Shown here: one piece after another, positions 1 to 8,579 of the stretch | Layout: each line of letters opens with the position of its first letter | Numbering within the stretch: the stretch's first letter is position 1 | NCBI GenBank assembly: GCA_946628455.1 | Contig: CAMOWP010000011.1 | Span: forward strand, 1-21,406 | Length of the DNA: 21,406 bases | Direction: 5' to 3' | From: an uncultured Clostridia bacterium | GTDB taxonomy: Bacteria; Bacillota; Clostridia; Oscillospirales; Acutalibacteraceae | Notes under the pieces: model-generated | Told to the model about the DNA's origin: nothing | Seen by the model: only the letters and a program-made list of their open reading frames with translations | Databases searched by the model: none | Translations under genes and position numbers: made by a program

Positions 1-139
1 CGCCGAGCACCTCGGCAATCCAGCTTGCGCTGTCAACAAACCAGTCTCCGCCCTTGATGATGAGCGCGAGGCCGACCACAAACAAAATCGCCGTAAGCCA
101 TACGGGAGCTCCGCCGAAAAAGCTTTCAATAAATTCCAT
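1..139 (-). CDS. Calcium/sodium antiporter, N-terminal part (cut by window edge)
   Basis: Only the first 46 codons lie in the window; the gene continues off the left edge. After a short N terminus the translation has a hydrophobic helix followed by a KGGDWFVDSASWIAEVLG stretch. This matches the start of the first repeat in Ca2+/cation antiporter (CaCA, YrbG-type) proteins, where a helix leads into a G-x-x-x-x-V-x-x-A-x-x-x-A pattern. Members sit in the cytoplasmic membrane and exchange Ca2+ for Na+ or H+. The ATG at 137-139 is preceded on the minus strand by AGGGTG at 145-150, and a strong promoter lies further upstream. The ion-binding GTSAPE-type motif would be outside the window, so the assignment rests on the N-terminal pattern alone. 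Confidence 0.72.
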   Translation of the reverse strand, partial: MEFIESFFGGAPVWLTAILFVVGLALIIKGGDWFVDSASWIAEVLG

Positions 140-172
140 TAAATCACCCTATTTAAATTTATTCCAAAATTT

Positions 173-201
173 ACTATACATTACTTATAAAGCTTTGTCA
201 A
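173..201 (-). promoter_or_regulatory. Sigma-A promoter for the antiporter gene
   Basis: Read on the minus strand, a perfect TTGACA (-35, at 196-201) is followed after 17 bp by TATAGT (-10, at 173-178). It points toward the antiporter start at 139 and overlaps the intergenic region shared with the divergent LOG gene. Confidence 0.75.
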
Positions 202-226
202 ATAAAATATAGTTTATAAATGATAA

Positions 227-255
227 TTTACAAGGCCTAATAATTGTGCTATAAT
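227..255 (+). promoter_or_regulatory. Sigma-A promoter for the LOG-family gene
   Basis: TTTACA at 227-232 and a perfect TATAAT at 250-255 are separated by 17 bp. A TG one base before the -10 (247-248) makes it an extended -10 promoter. The gene's AGAGGTGA ribosome site (261-268) follows directly, so the leader is very short. Confidence 0.75.
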
Positions 256-274
256 TTAGCAGAGGTGAAAATAT

Positions 275-850
275 ATGAAGATTTGCGTTTTCGGCGCAGC
301 AAGCAAAACTATTGACGATAAATATATCAGCGCAGTTGAAGAAATGGGCGAATATCTTGCCAAAAGAGGGCATAATCTTGTTTTCGGTGCAGGCTGCACA
401 GGCTCAATGGGCGCGGCTGCAAGAGGCTTCAAAAAGGGCGGCGGAAAAATCCACGGCGTCGTTCCCTCCTTCTTCAGGGGCGAGCTCAGCGATTTTGTTA
501 ACTGGCAGTGCGACGAGCTTACTGAAACTGAAACTATGCGCGAAAGAAAAGCGATTATGGAGGATGAAGCAGATTCGTTTATAATAACCCCGGGCGGCAT
601 AGGCACGTTTGAGGAATTATTTGAAATCCTTACCTTAAAGCAGCTCGGGCAGCACAGAAAGCCCATTGCAATTTATAATATCGGCGGTTACTATGATAAG
701 CTCAGCGAGCTTATTGAATACTCAATTGAAACCCGTTTCATCAAACCCCAGTGCAGAGCAACCTATAAATTCTTTAACAGCCTTGACGGTATGGCTGAAT
801 ACCTTGAAAATGACGATATGGAGGGCTTAACTGTTTCGGATATGAAATAA
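275..850 (+). CDS. LOG-family nucleotide phosphoribohydrolase (TIGR00730 type)
   Basis: This 191-residue protein belongs to the LOG / Rossmann-fold TIGR00730 family. Characterised members cleave nucleoside 5'-monophosphates, for example cytokinin riboside monophosphates, into base and ribose 5-phosphate in the cytoplasm. Visible family marks are a glycine-rich GAGCTGSMGAAARG loop (residues 38-51), the R-K pair at 91-92, and the hallmark PGGIGTFEE motif at 106-114, which holds the catalytic glutamates. Length is normal for the family. The ATG at 275 has AGAGGTGA at 261-268 and an extended -10 promoter. The lipoprotein gene follows after 15 bp and is probably co-transcribed. The family call is firm; the physiological substrate cannot be read from the sequence. 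Confidence 0.9.
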   Translation: MKICVFGAASKTIDDKYISAVEEMGEYLAKRGHNLVFGAGCTGSMGAAARGFKKGGGKIHGVVPSFFRGELSDFVNWQCDELTETETMRERKAIMEDEADSFIITPGGIGTFEELFEILTLKQLGQHRKPIAIYNIGGYYDKLSELIEYSIETRFIKPQCRATYKFFNSLDGMAEYLENDDMEGLTVSDMK

Positions 851-865
851 CAGTAAGCAGGGAAT

Positions 866-1630
866 ATGAAAAAGCTTTTATGCATTTTACTATCAGCCGC
901 GCTTCTTTTCAGCTTCGCGGCTTGCAAGGCGGATAAAAATGGCGAAAGCTCCGCTTCGGGCTCCGCCGTGAGCGAAGGCGAAAACGCTGCAAGCAGTGGC
1001 AAAAAAGACGGTGAAAATGAAAAAAACGCCTCTGAGGGCGGCGAAAGCTCCGAGGTTAAAATCAGCGTTCTTGCGGATAAAGAGGAGTTTACTCTCGGCG
1101 AAATCAAGGATAACAATTATTATAATAAAAGCGCAGGCTTTCAGATTACCGACCTCGGCGAAAAATGGTCTCAGACCTCGCCGCGGCAGATTGCGCAAAT
1201 CTATGACAGCGGCATCGATTCCGCAACGGGTAAGGCGTATTCAACCGACAGCGTAGACGGAAGCCAGAGCTATCTTTACGATGTTATGTATACTAACGAG
1301 GATACTAACGAGGTTATAAGCGTATCCCTCCTTGAATCAGAAAGCGAGGACGGCCTCAGCGATGAAATCCCTATGGGCGAGGGAACTGACGATATAGACG
1401 GCTTTTCAGACGAGGAGGAGCTCACCTATCTTTCCGTTGCGGGAAGAAGGCTCTCCTGCAAAAAGGTCAGCTACGTCAGGAAAAAAGGCGCTGTCAAAAT
1501 CCCCAACCTGACCGAATACGAGGTGTATATGATGTCCTCAAGCTTTAAGCAGGTGGTCAAGATTGTTATAGTCTGCTTTGATGACCAGACTGATGTTGAG
1601 GATATCTTAAAGCATTTCAGCAAAGTATAA
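866..1630 (+). CDS. Predicted lipoprotein of unknown function
   Basis: The 254-residue product starts with a lipoprotein signal peptide: two lysines, a hydrophobic stretch, then FAAC with the lipid-attachment cysteine at residue 20. Residues about 21-65 are a low-complexity Ser/Glu/Gly/Lys linker typical of Gram-positive lipoproteins. The folded part contains a YYNKSAGFQITDLGEKW segment and ends in alternating beta-rich and helical stretches. The arrangement loosely recalls small PsbP-like lipoproteins, but I do not recognise a named domain. It would be tethered to the outer face of the membrane. The ribosome site is modest (AGGGA at 859-863), and the gene lies 15 bp after the LOG gene, which suggests shared transcription. 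No clear terminator follows it. Confidence 0.8.
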   Translation: MKKLLCILLSAALLFSFAACKADKNGESSASGSAVSEGENAASSGKKDGENEKNASEGGESSEVKISVLADKEEFTLGEIKDNNYYNKSAGFQITDLGEKWSQTSPRQIAQIYDSGIDSATGKAYSTDSVDGSQSYLYDVMYTNEDTNEVISVSLLESESEDGLSDEIPMGEGTDDIDGFSDEEELTYLSVAGRRLSCKKVSYVRKKGAVKIPNLTEYEVYMMSSSFKQVVKIVIVCFDDQTDVEDILKHFSKV

Positions 1631-1704
1631 TTAAGAATTATATTTGCATATTTAAAATGTAAAAGTATAAAAAACGCTCGAAGTAAGACGTCAACAGAAA
1701 ATTA

Positions 1705-1733
1705 ATGACAAATTGATTGAAGTGTGCTATAAT
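1705..1733 (+). promoter_or_regulatory. Sigma-A promoter for the YhhN-family gene
   Basis: ATGACA at 1705-1710 (five of six consensus bases) and TATAAT at 1728-1733 have a 17-bp spacer and a TGC extension before the -10. The ribosome site AGGAGG is at 1761-1766, eight to nine bases before the ATG at 1774. Confidence 0.7.
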
Positions 1734-1773
1734 AGCTTATAGACATTAGTCGAATAGTGAAGGAGGAAAGAAT

Positions 1774-2496
1774 ATGCTGCTCTTTTTAGCGTTGCTTGTT
1801 GTTGACGTTTTCGTCGGAATTGTTTATGCAAAAAAAGGTCATCCGAAGGTTGATATGACTGCGCTCGGGCTTAAAATGCTCGCTTCTGCAATCTTCGTTT
1901 TTAACGGGCTTTATCTTTATCTCAATTCGCATAGGAGCGAATACGGACGGCTTATCATAATAGGACTTGTGCTTGGCTTTATCGGCGACGCGCTTCTGTC
2001 CTTTGACCCGTTTATCAAAAAGAATCAGTACGAGCAGCGCAATATGATTATCGTAACCGTAATCGGCGCGGCGGCGTTCCTTGCAGGGCATATAGTTTAT
2101 ATTGTTGCGTTTATAAAAGCGATGATAGCAAAGGACGCGTTCAACGCCGTTGTTTACGCAGTTTCGCTTGTGATAATTGCAGTTATAACCGTAACGGTTA
2201 AAACGAAGCTTAAGCTCAAGCTCAAAAAGCTCCTCGTTCCGTTTATAATCTATTCGCTCGGGCTCGCCTCAATGGCTTCCTTCGCAATTTCGCTTGCCGT
2301 TAACGCGTTTTCGGGAGAGCTTGCAAAGCAGGCGGTTCTCTTTATCGGACCCGTTCTCTTTATGATATCAGACGCGTCGCTCGGTATGAAGTTTTCAGAC
2401 AGAGAGCGCTTCGGCTCGCTTAAAATCAGATATGTAACGCTTATAACCTATTACACCGCGCAGATGTTAATCGGCTACACAATTTCATTTGTTTAA
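1774..2496 (+). CDS. YhhN-family integral membrane protein (TMEM86/lysoplasmalogenase-like)
   Basis: The 240-residue product is almost entirely hydrophobic, with about seven or eight membrane helices. It shows the YhhN-family conserved blocks in order: an IGDALLSF segment near residues 68-75, an AFLAGHIVYIVAF block in the middle, a GPVLFMISDASLGMKF block and a YYTAQMLIG tail. Vertebrate TMEM86B of this family hydrolyses the vinyl ether bond of lysoplasmalogens, and some anaerobic Clostridia make plasmalogens, so a lipid-related role is plausible. That role is inferred from family only. The gene stands alone, with its own promoter, a perfect AGGAGG ribosome site and a strong terminator directly after it. 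Confidence 0.85.
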   Translation: MLLFLALLVVDVFVGIVYAKKGHPKVDMTALGLKMLASAIFVFNGLYLYLNSHRSEYGRLIIIGLVLGFIGDALLSFDPFIKKNQYEQRNMIIVTVIGAAAFLAGHIVYIVAFIKAMIAKDAFNAVVYAVSLVIIAVITVTVKTKLKLKLKKLLVPFIIYSLGLASMASFAISLAVNAFSGELAKQAVLFIGPVLFMISDASLGMKFSDRERFGSLKIRYVTLITYYTAQMLIGYTISFV

Positions 2497-2505
2497 ACAA
2501 TTATT

Positions 2506-2532
2506 ATCCGAAGGAAAAATCCTTCGGATTTT
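2506..2532 (+). terminator. Rho-independent terminator after the YhhN gene
   Basis: ATCCGAAGGA (2506-2515) pairs perfectly with TCCTTCGGAT (2520-2529) around an AAAA loop. It is followed by T residues (2529-2532) and, after one G, a second T-rich run. Confidence 0.85.
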
Positions 2533-2543
2533 GTATTTTTATG

Positions 2544-2572
2544 TTGATTAAACTATATAAAAATATTATAAT
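2544..2572 (+). promoter_or_regulatory. Sigma-A promoter for the glycosidase unit
   Basis: TTGATT at 2544-2549 and TATAAT at 2567-2572 are 17 bp apart, just after the preceding terminator and 34 bp before the GH38 start. The ribosome site GGAGG is at 2593-2597. I see no obvious operator or catabolite-response palindrome. Confidence 0.65.
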
Positions 2573-2605
2573 AAAATTATATATAGCACAGCGGAGGAAA
2601 CGCTT

Positions 2606-5600
2606 ATGAAAAAGAAGATTTACACAGTTGCAACCTCTCATCTTGACACAATCTGGTCGTGGGATTTTGAAACGACAACGAGCAAGTATATTTACAACAC
2701 GCTTGTTGAAAATTTTGCGCTGCTTAAAAAGTACCCCAGCTATGTGTTCTCCTTTGAAGGCTCTTACAGATATGAGCTTATGGAAGAGTATTACCCCAAG
2801 CTTTTTGAGGACCTCAAAGCCTATATCAGGGACGGAAGATGGAACGTTACAGGCTCTGCGTTTGAAAACGGAGATGTTAACTGTCCGTCGCCCGAGGCGC
2901 TTTTCAGAAATATTCTCATAGGCAATTCGTATTTTGATGAAAAATTCGGTAAGCGTTCCTGCGATATTTTCCTTCCCGATTGCTTCGGCTTCGGTTGGGC
3001 GCTCCCGAGTATTGCTCACCATGCGCACCTCAAGGGCTTTACAACTCAGAAGCTCCCGTGGGGCTGCGCTTACGGAACTCCGTTCGACCTCGGCAAATGG
3101 TACGGTGTTGACGGGGAATATATCTACGCTTCCCTGAATCCGGGCTCGTATAACTTTACCTTCTCTCAGCTTCGTGACTGGGATTTCATTCAGGATAAGC
3201 TTAAGAAAAACGAGGAATACGGGCTTGACTGGACCTATGTTTTCCACGGCACGGGAGACCGCGGCGGCTCGCCTACGGAAGCAACAGTAAAATACGTTGA
3301 CGATGAAATTAAGAAAAATGACGATAGCGATATTGAAATTATCGCCGCTCCCGCCGATAAGATTTTCAGGGATATGGACGAAAAGCTTCCCGAGGAGGTT
3401 AAGGAAAAGCTTCCGAAATGGGAGACCGAGCTCGTTATGCAGAATCACGGAGTCGGCGGCTACACCTCAAGAGCTATCGGCAAGCGCTGGAACGCAAAAT
3501 GCCAGGAGCTTGCGGATATGGCGGAGCGCTTTTCGGTTATGAGCTCCTTCTTCGGCGCGGCCGATTATAACGAGGAGGTAATCGAAAAATGCTGGAAGCG
3601 CGCAATCGCTCACCAGTTCCACGACGATACCCCCGGCACCTCCGTTCAGCGCGCTTACAGAAGAAGCTGGAACGATTACGCAATGAGCATAAATCAGCTC
3701 GGCGGCGAAATTGAAGCAGCCCTTGCTCCGCTCACTCCGCTTATGGAATCGGGCTTCTGCGCAGGCACTCCCGTTATGGTGGCAAACCCCGTTGAGGCAC
3801 GCCGCAAAAGCGCCGTAACAATCAGGCTCAGAGGAATAAAGGAAAACCACGTCAGAGTTTTTGATGATTCAAAAAAAGAGGTTCCGTCACAGATTTTAAG
3901 TGATGTTGACGGCGTTAAGGAAATCCTTTTTATCGCTGACGTTCCTTCTCTCGGTATGCGCGTTTACGACGTAAGAGGAAGCAAGCACCCGAGCGAGGTT
4001 AAAACAAGCCTTAAAATCGGCGAAACAACTCTTGAAAATCAGAAATACATTGTAACAGTAAATAAGGCAGGCAATATCTCCTCAATAGTTGATAAGCAGG
4101 ACGGCGACAGAGAGCTTCTCAAAAAGCCGATTGTCCTTGCGCTCTTTAACTACACAGGCTCAAAGGAATGGCCTGCGTGGGAAATGAACTACGAAGAGGC
4201 AAATAAGGAGCCTGACAGAACTCCTGATTTAACCTCCTTCAAGCTTGTTGAAAGAGGTCCTGCAAGGATTTCCTTCGAGGTTATTCAGAAGGATAATAAG
4301 AGCGAATTCAAAACGTATATCTGCCTTACCGAGGGCTGCGAATACGTTGAGGTTTACAGCGAAATTGAATGGCAGAGTATGAGAACGCTTCTTAAAAACC
4401 GCTTCTGCTTCAACGCTGAAAACGAAAAGGCGTCCTTTGACCTCGGTCTCGGCATAATCGAAAGAGAGAATATGAACGAAAAGCTCTTTGAGGTGCCTGC
4501 TCAGAAATGGGCTGATATAACAGACAAGAGCGGAGATTTCGGCGTTTCCGTTTTCAGCGAATGTAAGCACGGCTGGGATAAGTTTGATGATAACACTTTA
4601 AGGCTTACCGTTCTTCATACTCCTAAGAAGAATTACAGAATCGACTCAATGCAGTCTATGATGGATTTAGGTCTCAACCTTTATTCCTATGCAGTTTATT
4701 CACACAAGGGAAAGGTCGGCGAGGATACTCAGCTTCAGTCAAAGCTTTATACATACCCGCTTACGGCAGTCAGCCTTAAAAAGCATAAGGGCGCGCTCGG
4801 AACGTCATATTCCTTCGGCGGCGGCTCTGACAGCGACGTTATAATCCGCTGTCTCAAGAAGAAGCACCACTCCGATTCTGACGAATTCGTTGTCCGCTTC
4901 AACGAAGCTGCAGGCAAGGCTGTAAAGGATTTTAGCTTTACACTCGGAGAGGGAATCGAAGCCGCTCAGGAAATCTGGGCAAGCGAGGAATACAGAGGCG
5001 AGGCAACCGTTAAGGACGGAAAAATCGTCTGCGATTTCAAGCCGTTTGAAGTTAAGTCCTTCTGCTTCACTCTTAAAAACAGCGAGGTTAAGGCGAGAAA
5101 GCCCGTTTCAACTCCGCTTGAAATTGAAGCAAACGGCGACACCGATTACATCCCCGAAGTTCTCAGACGTGATGAAATCAACGTTTACGGAATAAAGTTT
5201 AAATTAAACGGCAAGGAAATGGTTGCCGACGGTCAGACAATCGAGGTCAAGGACGGAAAGCGCGTTGCGCTTCTCTGCACCAATTTCAGAGGCAACGATT
5301 TTGTAAATAACGCCTACGAGGCATATGCCCGCTGGGATTTATACGATTTCGGCGAAACTGCCTATATCAAGGACGGCAGGCTCGGCTATGAGTTTACTCA
5401 CTGTCTTGACCAAAACGGCAAGGTGCAGTTTGCAAAGGGGCTTTATTTCTGGATTAAAATTCTTGATGAAACAACCGAGCTTCCCGTTGACAGCGATATA
5501 GCAATTATTGCCGCAACGGAAATTGAAGCGCCCGTTTCAAGGCTGCTTACTCCGCTTGAGGACAGAATCAAAAACAACAGAGAGTTCACCTTCAAAAAGA

Positions 5601-5749
5601 GCTTTAAGGAAAAGCTCTGGTATTTCACCTCAAAGCTTGTATGGAATATCAACGATAAGGATGATTTTATCCGCCATAACAACAACGGCAAAAACGGTAA
5701 ACGTATCGAGCAGCCGAAAAAGAATTTCAGCACTAAAACATTTGACTAA
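2606..5749 (+). CDS. Alpha-mannosidase, glycoside hydrolase family 38
   Basis: The 1047-residue enzyme has the GH38 layout: catalytic domain at about 1-310, the small helical domain, then the long beta-sandwich C-terminal region. Metal and catalytic residues are all visible: HLD at 12-14, the nucleophile Asp125 in PDCFGFGW, Asp218 in GTGDRGGSP, a conserved NHGVGGYTSRA segment near 280-290, and FHD at 338-340. The family cleaves alpha-mannosides with a Zn2+-type metal at the active site. There is no signal peptide, since the catalytic HLD comes at residue 12, so it should act in the cytoplasm on imported oligosaccharides. The MATE exporter gene begins 15 bp after its stop. Linkage specificity cannot be told from the sequence. 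Confidence 0.93.
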   Translation: MKKKIYTVATSHLDTIWSWDFETTTSKYIYNTLVENFALLKKYPSYVFSFEGSYRYELMEEYYPKLFEDLKAYIRDGRWNVTGSAFENGDVNCPSPEALFRNILIGNSYFDEKFGKRSCDIFLPDCFGFGWALPSIAHHAHLKGFTTQKLPWGCAYGTPFDLGKWYGVDGEYIYASLNPGSYNFTFSQLRDWDFIQDKLKKNEEYGLDWTYVFHGTGDRGGSPTEATVKYVDDEIKKNDDSDIEIIAAPADKIFRDMDEKLPEEVKEKLPKWETELVMQNHGVGGYTSRAIGKRWNAKCQELADMAERFSVMSSFFGAADYNEEVIEKCWKRAIAHQFHDDTPGTSVQRAYRRSWNDYAMSINQLGGEIEAALAPLTPLMESGFCAGTPVMVANPVEARRKSAVTIRLRGIKENHVRVFDDSKKEVPSQILSDVDGVKEILFIADVPSLGMRVYDVRGSKHPSEVKTSLKIGETTLENQKYIVTVNKAGNISSIVDKQDGDRELLKKPIVLALFNYTGSKEWPAWEMNYEEANKEPDRTPDLTSFKLVERGPARISFEVIQKDNKSEFKTYICLTEGCEYVEVYSEIEWQSMRTLLKNRFCFNAENEKASFDLGLGIIERENMNEKLFEVPAQKWADITDKSGDFGVSVFSECKHGWDKFDDNTLRLTVLHTPKKNYRIDSMQSMMDLGLNLYSYAVYSHKGKVGEDTQLQSKLYTYPLTAVSLKKHKGALGTSYSFGGGSDSDVIIRCLKKKHHSDSDEFVVRFNEAAGKAVKDFSFTLGEGIEAAQEIWASEEYRGEATVKDGKIVCDFKPFEVKSFCFTLKNSEVKARKPVSTPLEIEANGDTDYIPEVLRRDEINVYGIKFKLNGKEMVADGQTIEVKDGKRVALLCTNFRGNDFVNNAYEAYARWDLYDFGETAYIKDGRLGYEFTHCLDQNGKVQFAKGLYFWIKILDETTELPVDSDIAIIAATEIEAPVSRLLTPLEDRIKNNREFTFKKSFKEKLWYFTSKLVWNINDKDDFIRHNNNGKNGKRIEQPKKNFSTKTFD

Positions 5750-5764
5750 GAAAGCAAAACAAAC

Positions 5765-7147
5765 TTGAAAAAAGACTATTTAAAAATGATGAGGGAAGGC
5801 GAGGAGCTAAGCACAAAAAGCCTTCTCTCAATGACAGTCAGGCTCAGCATTCCGACTGTAATTGCAAGGCTGTCGTTTATAGTTATGGAGTATTTTGACG
5901 CGGCAATGGTCGGAAGGCTCGGCGGTAACGCAACTGCCTCAATCGGTCTTGTGGCGTCAAGCACCTGGCTTTTCGGCGGGCTTTGCTCCGCGGTGTGTAT
6001 GGGCTTTTCCGTTCAGGCGGCACAGGCAATCGGCGCTAAGGATAATAAAGGCGCAAGGCTACTTATGAAGCATGGCTTCCTTTTCGGCATACTCTTTGCA
6101 CTCGTGCTTTCGTGTGCGGGAGCGGCAGTTCATTCAGCGCTTCCCGTCTGGCTTAAGGGCGACGGCGCAATTTTAAAGGACGCCTCAGCGTATTTTCTGA
6201 TTTTCTCGCTGTTTCTTCCGTTTCAGATGTTTAACGAAACGGCTGTGGGAATGCTTCAGAGCAGCGGAAATATGAAGGTTCCGGGAATACTCGCTTCGCT
6301 GATGTGCGTGTTCAATATTTTCTATAATTATGCTTTTATTTATAAATTCTCACTCGGAGTTGCGGGCGCGGCGCTCGGAACTGCGCTTGCGGAAATAACA
6401 GTCGCACTGCCAATGGCGTATTTTCTCTTCGTTAAATCGCCTGAGCTTCACCTCAGAAAGGGAGAGTGCTTTTCGTTCAACAGAGCCAATATTAAAAGAG
6501 CGGTTAAAATATCCCTTCCCGTGGGCTTTGAGCAGGCGGTTATGTGCAGCGCGTATATTATGTCAACAAGAATCATCGCTCCGCTCGGCGCCGTTGCCGT
6601 TGCCGCTCATTCGCTTTCGGTAACGGCGGAGAGCATTTGCTATATGCCTGGCTACGGAATAGGCACCGCCTCAACAACAATGATAGGGCAAAGCATCGGC
6701 GCAAAAAGATATGACCTCACAAGGCGGCTGTCCGTAATCCCCGTGCTGTCCGGTATGGCGATAATGGGCGTTACGGGAGCGCTGATGTATGCCTTCGCTC
6801 CGCTGATGATGAGCTTTCTCACTCCCGTTGAGGAAATAAAAAATCTCGGCGTTCAGGTGCTGAGAATTGAGGTTTTTGCAGAGCCGATGTACGCCGCTTC
6901 AATAGTAGCGCTCGGCGTGTTCAGGGGTATGGGCGACACCCTTGCTCCCAGCCTTATGAATCTTTTCAGTATGTGGGCGGTGAGAATTCCGCTTTCAGCC
7001 CTGCTTGCCTCAAGGCTCGGGCTTAAGGGCGCGTGGATAGCTATGGCTCTTGAACTTTGCTTCAGGGGAATGATATTTATAATCAGGCTTTATAAAAAAA
7101 CGGTTAAGGAAAACGCTTATGAATCTGAAACTCAAAATGAAACCTGA
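5765..7147 (+). CDS. MATE-family efflux transporter
   Basis: This is a 460-residue protein with about twelve hydrophobic helices in two homologous halves. The first half begins with LSIPTVIARL and FDAAMVGRLGGNATASIGL, the usual MATE signature. The second repeat, starting near KISLPVGFEQAVMCSAYIMSTRI, is similar. MATE proteins export organic cations, drugs or metabolites using Na+ or H+. The longest reading uses TTG at 5765; ATG codons at 5786 and 5789 are alternatives, and neither option has a strong ribosome site, so translation may be coupled to the GH38 gene 15 bp upstream. Its last 29 bases overlap the fucosidase start. The exported substrate is unknown, and its position between two glycosidase genes is unusual. 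Confidence 0.88.
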   Translation: MKKDYLKMMREGEELSTKSLLSMTVRLSIPTVIARLSFIVMEYFDAAMVGRLGGNATASIGLVASSTWLFGGLCSAVCMGFSVQAAQAIGAKDNKGARLLMKHGFLFGILFALVLSCAGAAVHSALPVWLKGDGAILKDASAYFLIFSLFLPFQMFNETAVGMLQSSGNMKVPGILASLMCVFNIFYNYAFIYKFSLGVAGAALGTALAEITVALPMAYFLFVKSPELHLRKGECFSFNRANIKRAVKISLPVGFEQAVMCSAYIMSTRIIAPLGAVAVAAHSLSVTAESICYMPGYGIGTASTTMIGQSIGAKRYDLTRRLSVIPVLSGMAIMGVTGALMYAFAPLMMSFLTPVEEIKNLGVQVLRIEVFAEPMYAASIVALGVFRGMGDTLAPSLMNLFSMWAVRIPLSALLASRLGLKGAWIAMALELCFRGMIFIIRLYKKTVKENAYESETQNET

Positions 7148-8504
7148 AGAAAACTGGGCAACAACCAATAACGGCTTTCCGCTTTTTGACGAGAGCGTTG
7201 AAAAATACCTCAGCGTTCTGCCTTCACAGGCACAGGCTCAGAAGGCTGATAAACCCTTTTACTGCTTCATTCATTACGGAATGAACACCGCAACGGGCAG
7301 GGAATGGGGAAACGCCGCCGAAACTGTTGACGATTTTGACATAACAAAATTCAGGCCGAAGCAGTGGATAAAGGCTATTAAAGCCTCGGGCGCAACGGGC
7401 GTTATCCTCACCTGCAAGCACCACGACGGCTTCTGCCTGTGGGCTACGGGCACAACTGATTTCAACGTTATGAACACTAAACTGAATCAGGATGTCGTCT
7501 GGGCTGTCAAGGAGGCGTGCAAGGCTGAGGGGCTTGATTTCGGGATTTATATTTCACCCTGGGATATGCACGAGAAAACTTATGTAACCCCTGCTTATAA
7601 CGATTTTTTCTGCCGCCAGCTCACGGAGCTTCTCACAAAGTACGGCGAGATATTCGAGGTCTGGTTTGACGGTGCAAAGGGCGCTGAGGCAAAGGCGTTT
7701 ACTTACGATTGGGAAAGATATTACCGCCTTGTAAAATCGCTTCAGCCAAACGCAAATATCGCAATCTGCGGCCCTGATATACGCTGGGTAGGCAACGAGG
7801 CGGGTAAGGCGAGAAAAAGCGAATACTGCGTAGTTCCCGAAGCGCTGACAAAGGCTGAAACAATTGAAAAGAATTCTCAGCACGCAGAAAATAAAAGCGT
7901 TGATTCGCTGCCGAAATCCTCAGACGAGGACCTCGGCTCAAGGGAGCTGCTTTCAAAATATGAGAGCCTGAGCTGGTATCCCGCGGAGGTTGACGTTTCA
8001 ATCAGAAAGGGCTGGTTTTTCCCGGGCGGCGGCAAGGTCAAAAGCGCAAAAAGGCTGTTTGATATTTACCTCAATTCAGTCGGCAACAACAGCTTTCTTC
8101 TGCTTAACGTTCCGCCGAATAAAAAGGGCGTAATCGCCCGCAAGGACAAAAAACGCCTCAGGCAGCTCGGCAAAAAAATCAGCGCGCTTTATGCCTCTCC
8201 CGTTCTGTCTCAGAATTTCGGCTTTTTAAAAAGCGAAACTGACGGCGCGGTTGAGTTTAAATTCGATTCGCCCAAGAATATAAAGTACGTTATCCTGCGC
8301 GAGGATATAACGAAGGGTCAGCGCGTTGAAAAATTCGACGTTTACTTTGAAAAGGCAAACGGAAAGTATAAAAAGGGCTGCTCCGGAACTGTAATCGGAA
8401 TGAGAAAAATTCTTCCCGTCAAGGGTAAATTCCGCTCCGCAATTTTAGTTGTAAGGCAGTCGCGCGGAGTGCCCTGCTTTAAAGAGATTGGCTTTTATGA
8501 ATAA
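7119..8504 (+). CDS. Alpha-L-fucosidase, glycoside hydrolase family 29
   Basis: The 461-residue protein has the GH29 catalytic barrel followed by a C-terminal beta-sandwich. Visible signatures are CKHHDGFCLW (99-108), the GIYISPWD block (142-149), and VWFDGAKG (181-188), in which Asp184 aligns with the catalytic nucleophile. Later, GWFFPGGGKVKSAKRLFDIY and FLLLNVPPNKKG match the conserved end of the barrel. It hydrolyses alpha-linked L-fucose from glycans. No signal peptide is present, so it is probably cytoplasmic. The ATG at 7119 has AAGGA at 7106-7110, inside the MATE gene, and the genes overlap by 29 bases, which suggests translational coupling. The acid/base residue of GH29 is poorly conserved and I do not assign it. 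Confidence 0.92.
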   Translation: MNLKLKMKPEENWATTNNGFPLFDESVEKYLSVLPSQAQAQKADKPFYCFIHYGMNTATGREWGNAAETVDDFDITKFRPKQWIKAIKASGATGVILTCKHHDGFCLWATGTTDFNVMNTKLNQDVVWAVKEACKAEGLDFGIYISPWDMHEKTYVTPAYNDFFCRQLTELLTKYGEIFEVWFDGAKGAEAKAFTYDWERYYRLVKSLQPNANIAICGPDIRWVGNEAGKARKSEYCVVPEALTKAETIEKNSQHAENKSVDSLPKSSDEDLGSRELLSKYESLSWYPAEVDVSIRKGWFFPGGGKVKSAKRLFDIYLNSVGNNSFLLLNVPPNKKGVIARKDKKRLRQLGKKISALYASPVLSQNFGFLKSETDGAVEFKFDSPKNIKYVILREDITKGQRVEKFDVYFEKANGKYKKGCSGTVIGMRKILPVKGKFRSAILVVRQSRGVPCFKEIGFYE

Positions 8505-8510
8505 ATACTC

Positions 8511-8539
8511 TTGAAATTTATAATGCTATTTGATATATT
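8511..8539 (+). promoter_or_regulatory. Sigma-A promoter for trkA-trkH
   Basis: TTGAAA at 8511-8516 and TATATT at 8534-8539 have a 17-bp spacer, placed just after the fucosidase stop. The leader before trkA is about 40 bases, too short for a K+/c-di-AMP (ydaO-type) riboswitch. Confidence 0.55.
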
Positions 8540-8579
8540 ACTTTATAGACTGTTTAATAATAATTAAAGAGGAGCAGAT

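Noticed and set aside
2504..3448. A 314-codon open frame on the minus strand inside the alpha-mannosidase gene
   Set aside because: It lies fully opposite conserved GH38 catalytic sequence, begins with no good ribosome site and has no recognisable domain. It is a by-product of codon bias.
8505..8579. Riboswitch upstream of trkA
   Set aside because: The space is only 75 bp, mostly promoter, and shows no ydaO or other aptamer-like conserved pattern.
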